A DNA stretch of 64,000 nucleotides, taken from the NCBI GenBank assembly GCA_022497145.1, contig MU385905.1:1-64000 (forward strand), given 5' to 3'. The stretch comes from Rostrohypoxylon terebratum. Taxonomy: Eukaryota > Ascomycota > Sordariomycetes > Xylariales > Hypoxylaceae. Numbering within the stretch: the first letter of the stretch is position 1; every line of letters begins with the position of its first letter. Both the position numbers and the translations under genes were made by a program. The notes beneath the pieces were generated by a model. The model ran no database searches. It was given only the letters and a program-made list of their open reading frames with translations, and was not told the origin of the DNA. This document shows positions 59,620 through 64,000 of this stretch, in pieces.

Positions 59620-61142
59620 ATGAAGGTGCTAGAAAACATTAGCCTCCCAGCCACAGGTCTATTCCGGAGCTCAAGCCACCTGTGGCATCAAGCTACTAGT
59701 AGTAGAAGAAGGAAATCTGGGAAAGCCCAATCCACGTCCCCATCCACACCCCAAAGTGGGTCTAGTCGATTCTCGTCGTTCGTCAGCCTCTCAGCCTGCT
59801 TGCCTTGCATCACCAAACCACCAAATCCAGATCCAAATCCAAATTCAAATCTAAACCCGAATTCAACTCCGAATTCCAACACAACAAATTTAACATCATC
59901 CTCATCAATACCCCCAACCCCCTCGGAACACGAGAAGTCGTCGTCATTCCCCATTCGGATAGTCGACAATCCCTCGTCTAGGAGATCATCAGGAGGAACA
60001 ATCCGGAAAGCAGAGCTCGTCAAAGCTCCCATACCGAGATCCCAATCCCGCCCGCCATCCCCCACAAAATCAAGAGATCCCAAGCTCGTCGACGTCAACG
60101 AGCCCAAACTAATCATAACCATAACCCCCTCCTCCCCATCCACCATCCCAACCCCACCGTTAACGCCTCCGAGCCCAACCAAGATGGCCGACCGCAACCT
60201 CCAACAGATACTAACGCAGCTGCGCTCGAACCCGGGCCTCAGCTACGGCGAAGCCAGCACCTTACTCTCGAAAGCCAAGATCCTCCTGCTCACCCTGAAA
60301 GCCACGACCCCGTCTCTCAGCCCCTCGGCCGCCTCCCCGGCGCACCTAGCCCTCGCGCGGGACATCTACGAGCAAGGTGCTCTCTTCAGCATCCGATCGC
60401 GCAACCCGGACGCCTTCACTCGCTACGTATCTCAGCTACAGCCCTTCTACGAGCTCTCCCCCGCCGTCCTGCCGTCTACGCCCGCCAACGACGCCGAGCG
60501 CAACAAGGTCACCGGACTGTACCTGCTGCTCCTGCTAACGCAGGGCCGGTACTCCGAGTTCCACTCCGAGCTAGAGACACTAAGTACGCGGGCGAAGGAA
60601 GGCGGCGGAGCGGGCGAGATCGAGGACGATCGATTTCTAGGGTACCCTATTAAGCTGGAGCGGTGGTTGATGGAGGGGAGCTACGACCGCGTGTGGAAGG
60701 CGATGAAGAGCCGCGAGGTGCCTAGCGAGGAGTACGGTGTTTTCTCCGAGGTGAGTTCCTTATCTTCACGTTTTCCTACCTCGTACATATTCCACTTTGT
60801 ATCGATATGACATTGACTTGACCGACTCGCTAAACTTAACTACATTAGATCCTAACATCCCAAATCCGCTCCGAAATTGCCTCCAGCAGCGAGCGCGCCT
60901 ACCCATCCCTTCCCCTGAGCAGCACCAAATCCCTGCTATTCCTCGACTCCGAGGGCGCCGTTGTCGACTTCGCCCGCCAACGCGGCTGGGACGTCCGCGA
61001 CGGCCACATCTACTTCCCGTCATTGGCTGCCGGTGTCGAAGGAGAAGACGGTGTCGAGGGAGAGGGCGACGAAAAGGAGTTCAGCCGCATGGTCATCGAG
61101 AATGCGTTAGGATACGCTCGTGAGCTCGAGACTATTGTCTAA
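59620..61142 (+). CDS. RPN12: 26S proteasome regulatory subunit Rpn12 (PSMD8), with a possible long N-terminal extension
   Basis: Exons: up to 60750, then 60849-61142; the intron at 60751-60848 has donor GTGAGT and acceptor CATTAG. From ATG 60184 (MADRNLQQILTQL) the product has 286 residues, the normal Rpn12 length. Rpn12 is a lid subunit of the 19S regulatory particle, built of a helical repeat and a winged-helix (PCI/CSN8-like) end. Matching blocks include LARDIYEQGALFSIRSRNPDAFTRY, NKVTGLYLLLLLTQGRYSEFH, YPIKLERWLMEGSYDRVW and KSLLFLDSEG. The frame stays open upstream to ATG 59620, which would add 188 Ser/Pro/Asn-rich residues with a DPNPNSNLNPN tract (bases about 59824-59886). ATG 60184 has a strong Kozak-like context (AAG before, G after). 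I favour 60184 as the start and read the rest as a long 5' leader, but the extension cannot be excluded. Confidence 0.88.
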
Positions 61143-61706
61143 ATCGTTATGGCATGGATATGATGCGATACTATTTCATCTGAAAACTCCGGGTTGGGTG
61201 ATGGATCAGAAAATGTTGTCGCATGGCAGCTTGACAAGCTACACGAGGGAGTTCCGATAGACTTAATAATACCACGAGGCATGAGATGGATCATGCTAGG
61301 CCGACTACACCATAAATAAGATGCGGTCAGATAGCTCCATGAGCCCGTGTACGAATAAACATGAATCAACCAATAGACCTTAACCCATCTACGTAACTGG
61401 GGTTACCATATACAATGTTTAGTCACTATTATGGGTGATTGATGAAAGCACGTAACCATACTTCGTAGAATATCATAATTGAGAAACATTCATGATTTTG
61501 GTTCCAGACACAACTACCACCTATTTGCATCAACGACATGGACTCGTTTGGCTCAGACAGCTCCCCCATCCCAGGCTTCTAATGTCATCTTTTTGGTCCC
61601 TGCCCCCCCCTCCATCCAGCAGTAGTGACCTTTTTTCCTCTCATCCGACAAGCCAAAATCCACAGGTTGAAATTACTCAGTAGGCTGACCCAAAAATTCC
61701 ATCCAC
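61143..61706. other. Intergenic, converging 3' ends
   Basis: Rpn12 (plus) and COPI alpha (minus) converge here. Only 3' untranslated sequence is expected. A C-run near 61606 and AT-rich DNA are seen; no gene. Confidence 0.55.
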
Positions 61707-64000
61707 CTAAGCAAATAGCTTGAGCCCGCTGCCATGCTTACCGACTTCGCACACTTCGCAGACGGTGCAGACGGTGCCCTTGTATTTGGAATGGTACTTG
61801 GACCCGTCAAACGCACACTCCTCGTAAGGAGTACCGCTGTAGATAGGAGTGTGACTGGCAGCGCAAATTTCGAACTCGGCGAATTGATCGTATTCGATCT
61901 CAACCGCGTCGTGAGGGTTGCGCTCGCATTGAGCTTTTATCTTGCGTGCCTATTTGGATTAAGTTAGTTAAGTGGTTATAGAAAGGATTAAGATGATGGA
62001 ACTTACGTTTTCGAGAATTCTGTTAGCGCCGCCGTTGGCAAGAATGCGGTTTGCAAAGCTCAAAGCAGAACTGTAGTTCTTACTCCTGGACGCTAGGTTC
62101 ATAGCGTTGAGGAGGGCAAGTTGTCGATGAGGAACTTCAATCTTAGGTATAGTGAAGTATGCCGAGAGCTCAAGACTTCGTTTGAGAAGAGCAGGGTTAC
62201 CGTTAACAGTATCCGGAGAGCCTAATTTCCTTCGCGCAAGCTCAATAGACATGGCCACGGTGTACTCGCTTGCTGATGTAATGAGCTTCTTTGCTTCCGC
62301 TACCTCAGTTTCGCTTGAAACAGCATTTGCCAGCATAGCATGCAGGATGCCCTTGAAGATCTGCACACCCTCGTCGAGTTTGTTCGCCTTCATCGTGTCG
62401 TAGCCCTTGTGAAGATCGTTGGTGGCGAGATGTTCAATATCTCGTGGTATGATGGGCAGGACTTTTCTAGGATCTGTCTCATCTAAGGTTCGGCGTACGT
62501 AGTTAATTAGAGGAGGCAGTCCAGGAGAGGCGGGTAGGTATGTCTTCGACGCCGAGTAGATTTCAAGGAAACGTGGTTTAAGCGGGGCAAAGTTAACGGC
62601 GCCGACTTGTCGGTTTAGAAGGTTCATTGCTGATTCGAATGAACCTGCTGCAATATGGTCCGCTGCTAATGGCGAATTGCGAGCCCACAGATCAGCCTCG
62701 CTACTGCCAGCACCTCCAGCGTCTGTGCTCTCAACATTGACAAAGTCACTCTCGGCTTCAGGGGCGATGTTGTCACCCATATCCCATCCAGCCGCATCTT
62801 CCTCATCCTCATCTTCCAGAGGGCCATTTCGCTTAGCGGCGACCTCCTCATCCGCAGCCTCCTCTCCAAATCCATTAGCAGTTGCTGAAGGTTCATCATC
62901 AAGACTTATGCCTTCTAATTGGCTAGCAAGTGCTTTCTCGAAGAAGGATTGCGAAGTCGCCTTGGTAGGCCAATTAGCCTTGTAAGTTGGCACAACCGGC
63001 TTCGGGGGAGTGAGTCTCTCGCCGAAAGTGGGTAGCCTCAGTTGATCTTCAGTGATGCCAGTCGCCTCTAAGATCCTTTGGCATTCTTGCTCAAGGCCAT
63101 GAGCTTTCGCAGTCATGTATGCCAGGGGATCTGGGATATTGTTAGTCTCTGGATGTCTGACAAAATTCAAAAGCCATTACTCACATAGGTCAATCTCCTT
63201 TAACATCTGTATCCTGTCCTCCACCTCGCCAAGATATAGCGCATTCTGGAATCTTGCCGTGAAGTCACCTCGGTGCTCAGCAATCTTAGCCATCCTTGAC
63301 AACTTTGAGTGATCACCAATTGCGAGATACAAGAATGACAACTTATCAAACTGCTTGAGCTTTTGATAAGCCATTTCCACGACTTGGTGGTTTCCGTGCG
63401 CCAGGGCCTCGGCTCCTAATCTCGTCCAAAGCTTAGGTCGGTCCAATTCCTTGGCCATCTCTACAGCTACATCAAGGTTTCCACATTCTATGGCGAGTTC
63501 GAAACGCGTGGTAGGGTCCTGTACGAACTGCAGCGCGATCTCGGGGTATCCCTTCTTCTGGAGGTAGGAGATGATGGATTGCCCAACCAAGCTAGAGGTA
63601 CGTATAATGTGAAGCATTTCTTCATAATTGCGCTTGACCAGGGATAGCTTGAAGCGATATTCGGTCGGGTCGATATGGAGAATCTTAGGCTTAGCGGAAC
63701 GGTCAAGGCAGTAGACGTTTCGGCCCTTAACCCTCACGAGATATACAGTCTGGTCGAGAGTTCTGACAATACCGTTGTCTCCATTCATAAGAGTGTACTT
63801 CACGTGATTTAAAGTAGAGTAGAGCAGAACTCCTGCATCGTCCCATGTTGCGCTCTTGATCCGAATAGTCTCGTGGAGGGTGCTTACTTGCTCAAGTGTT
63901 TTCGTCACAATTGTGACATTATGCTTGCTAAGAAGTGCCGCATGAAGGCCGTCGTTAGACCAAACAACGTATTTAACTCCGTTTACAGCTAATTCAGCAA
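61707..64000 (-). CDS. Coatomer (COPI) alpha subunit, C-terminal part
   Basis: Exons visible: 63185 to beyond the right edge, 62007-63130 and 61707-61949, joined by GT-AG introns of 54 and 57 nt in phase. About 727 residues are visible; the N-terminal WD40 propeller lies beyond the window. The visible part starts inside the second propeller (ELAVNGVKYVVWSNDGLHAAL). It continues through the helical solenoid (ARTSSLVGQSIISYLQKKGYPEIAL, LGAEALAHGNHQVVEMAYQKLKQFDKL, EIDLYPLAYMTAKAHGL across a splice) and ends with the COPI C-terminal domain: IYSGTPYEECAFDGSKYH, then CTVCEVCEVGKHGSGLKLFA. It coats Golgi-to-ER vesicles and recognises dilysine cargo through its propeller. An acidic, Glu/Asp-rich linker is at about bases 62680-62900. 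It continues off the right edge. Confidence 0.95.

Noticed and set aside
1..64000. A biosynthetic gene cluster, CRISPR array, prophage or integrated virus
   Set aside because: No polyketide or peptide synthase genes, no spacer-repeat array and no viral genes; the gene content is ordinary fungal with mixed functions.

Overview
This window is nuclear DNA of a filamentous ascomycete (Pezizomycotina, probably a Sordariomycete). Protein genes carry short GT-AG introns of about 50-120 nt, and neighbouring genes are unrelated and lie on either strand. The families present are typical of this group: Clr5/ankyrin-type proteins, a hybrid histidine kinase, a CBM19-like secreted protein, a GH3 beta-glucosidase, Skt5, Sro7 and a very large DUF6606/DUF3638/DUF3645 protein. 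Intergenic DNA is rich in CCTAGG-type palindromes. That reminds me of Xylariales, but the order is only a guess.

Layout. 0-2.8 kb: the C-terminal part of a Clr5-family protein (+), then a class V aminotransferase-fold enzyme (-). 3.4-5.2 kb: a Ser/Thr-rich secreted protein with a six-cysteine module (-). 6.9-10.8 kb: a GAF hybrid histidine kinase (-). 12.4-18.4 kb: a six-exon ZNFX1/Hrr1-like helicase with NF-X1 and RZ zinc fingers (-). 20.5-21.2 kb: a short degenerate propeller-like gene (+). 24.2-34.6 kb: a twelve-exon gene for a protein of about 3240 residues (+). 35.9-38.3 kb: small hypothetical genes. 38.5-41.4 kb: GH3 beta-glucosidase (-). 42.0-45.2 kb: Sro7/Lgl (-). 46.0-46.7 kb: a small coiled-coil protein (+). 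46.9-47.8 kb: a mitochondrial carrier (-), divergent from Rad54 (+, 48.8-51.2 kb). 52.9-56.1 kb: Skt5-like chitin synthase regulator (-). 59.6-61.1 kb: proteasome subunit Rpn12 (+). 61.7 kb to the right edge: COPI alpha subunit (-), truncated by the window.

The genes do not form one pathway. Sro7, COPI alpha and Skt5 belong to secretion and polarised wall growth. Rad54 and Rpn12 are housekeeping genes. The ZNFX1-like helicase belongs to a family tied to RNA silencing and heterochromatin. I built exon models by hand from GT/AG sites and reading phase. Coding lengths are divisible by three for the kinase, the helicase, the giant protein, the glucosidase, Sro7, the coiled-coil gene and Rpn12.

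The least expected items are two diverged copies of a tRNA-related, SINE-like repeat about 24 kb apart on opposite strands; a 12-nt last exon that supplies the end of a CaaX prenylation motif in Skt5; a 54-nt stop-free intron that splits a DEAH-type motif in the giant protein; and a long open N-terminal extension of Rpn12.
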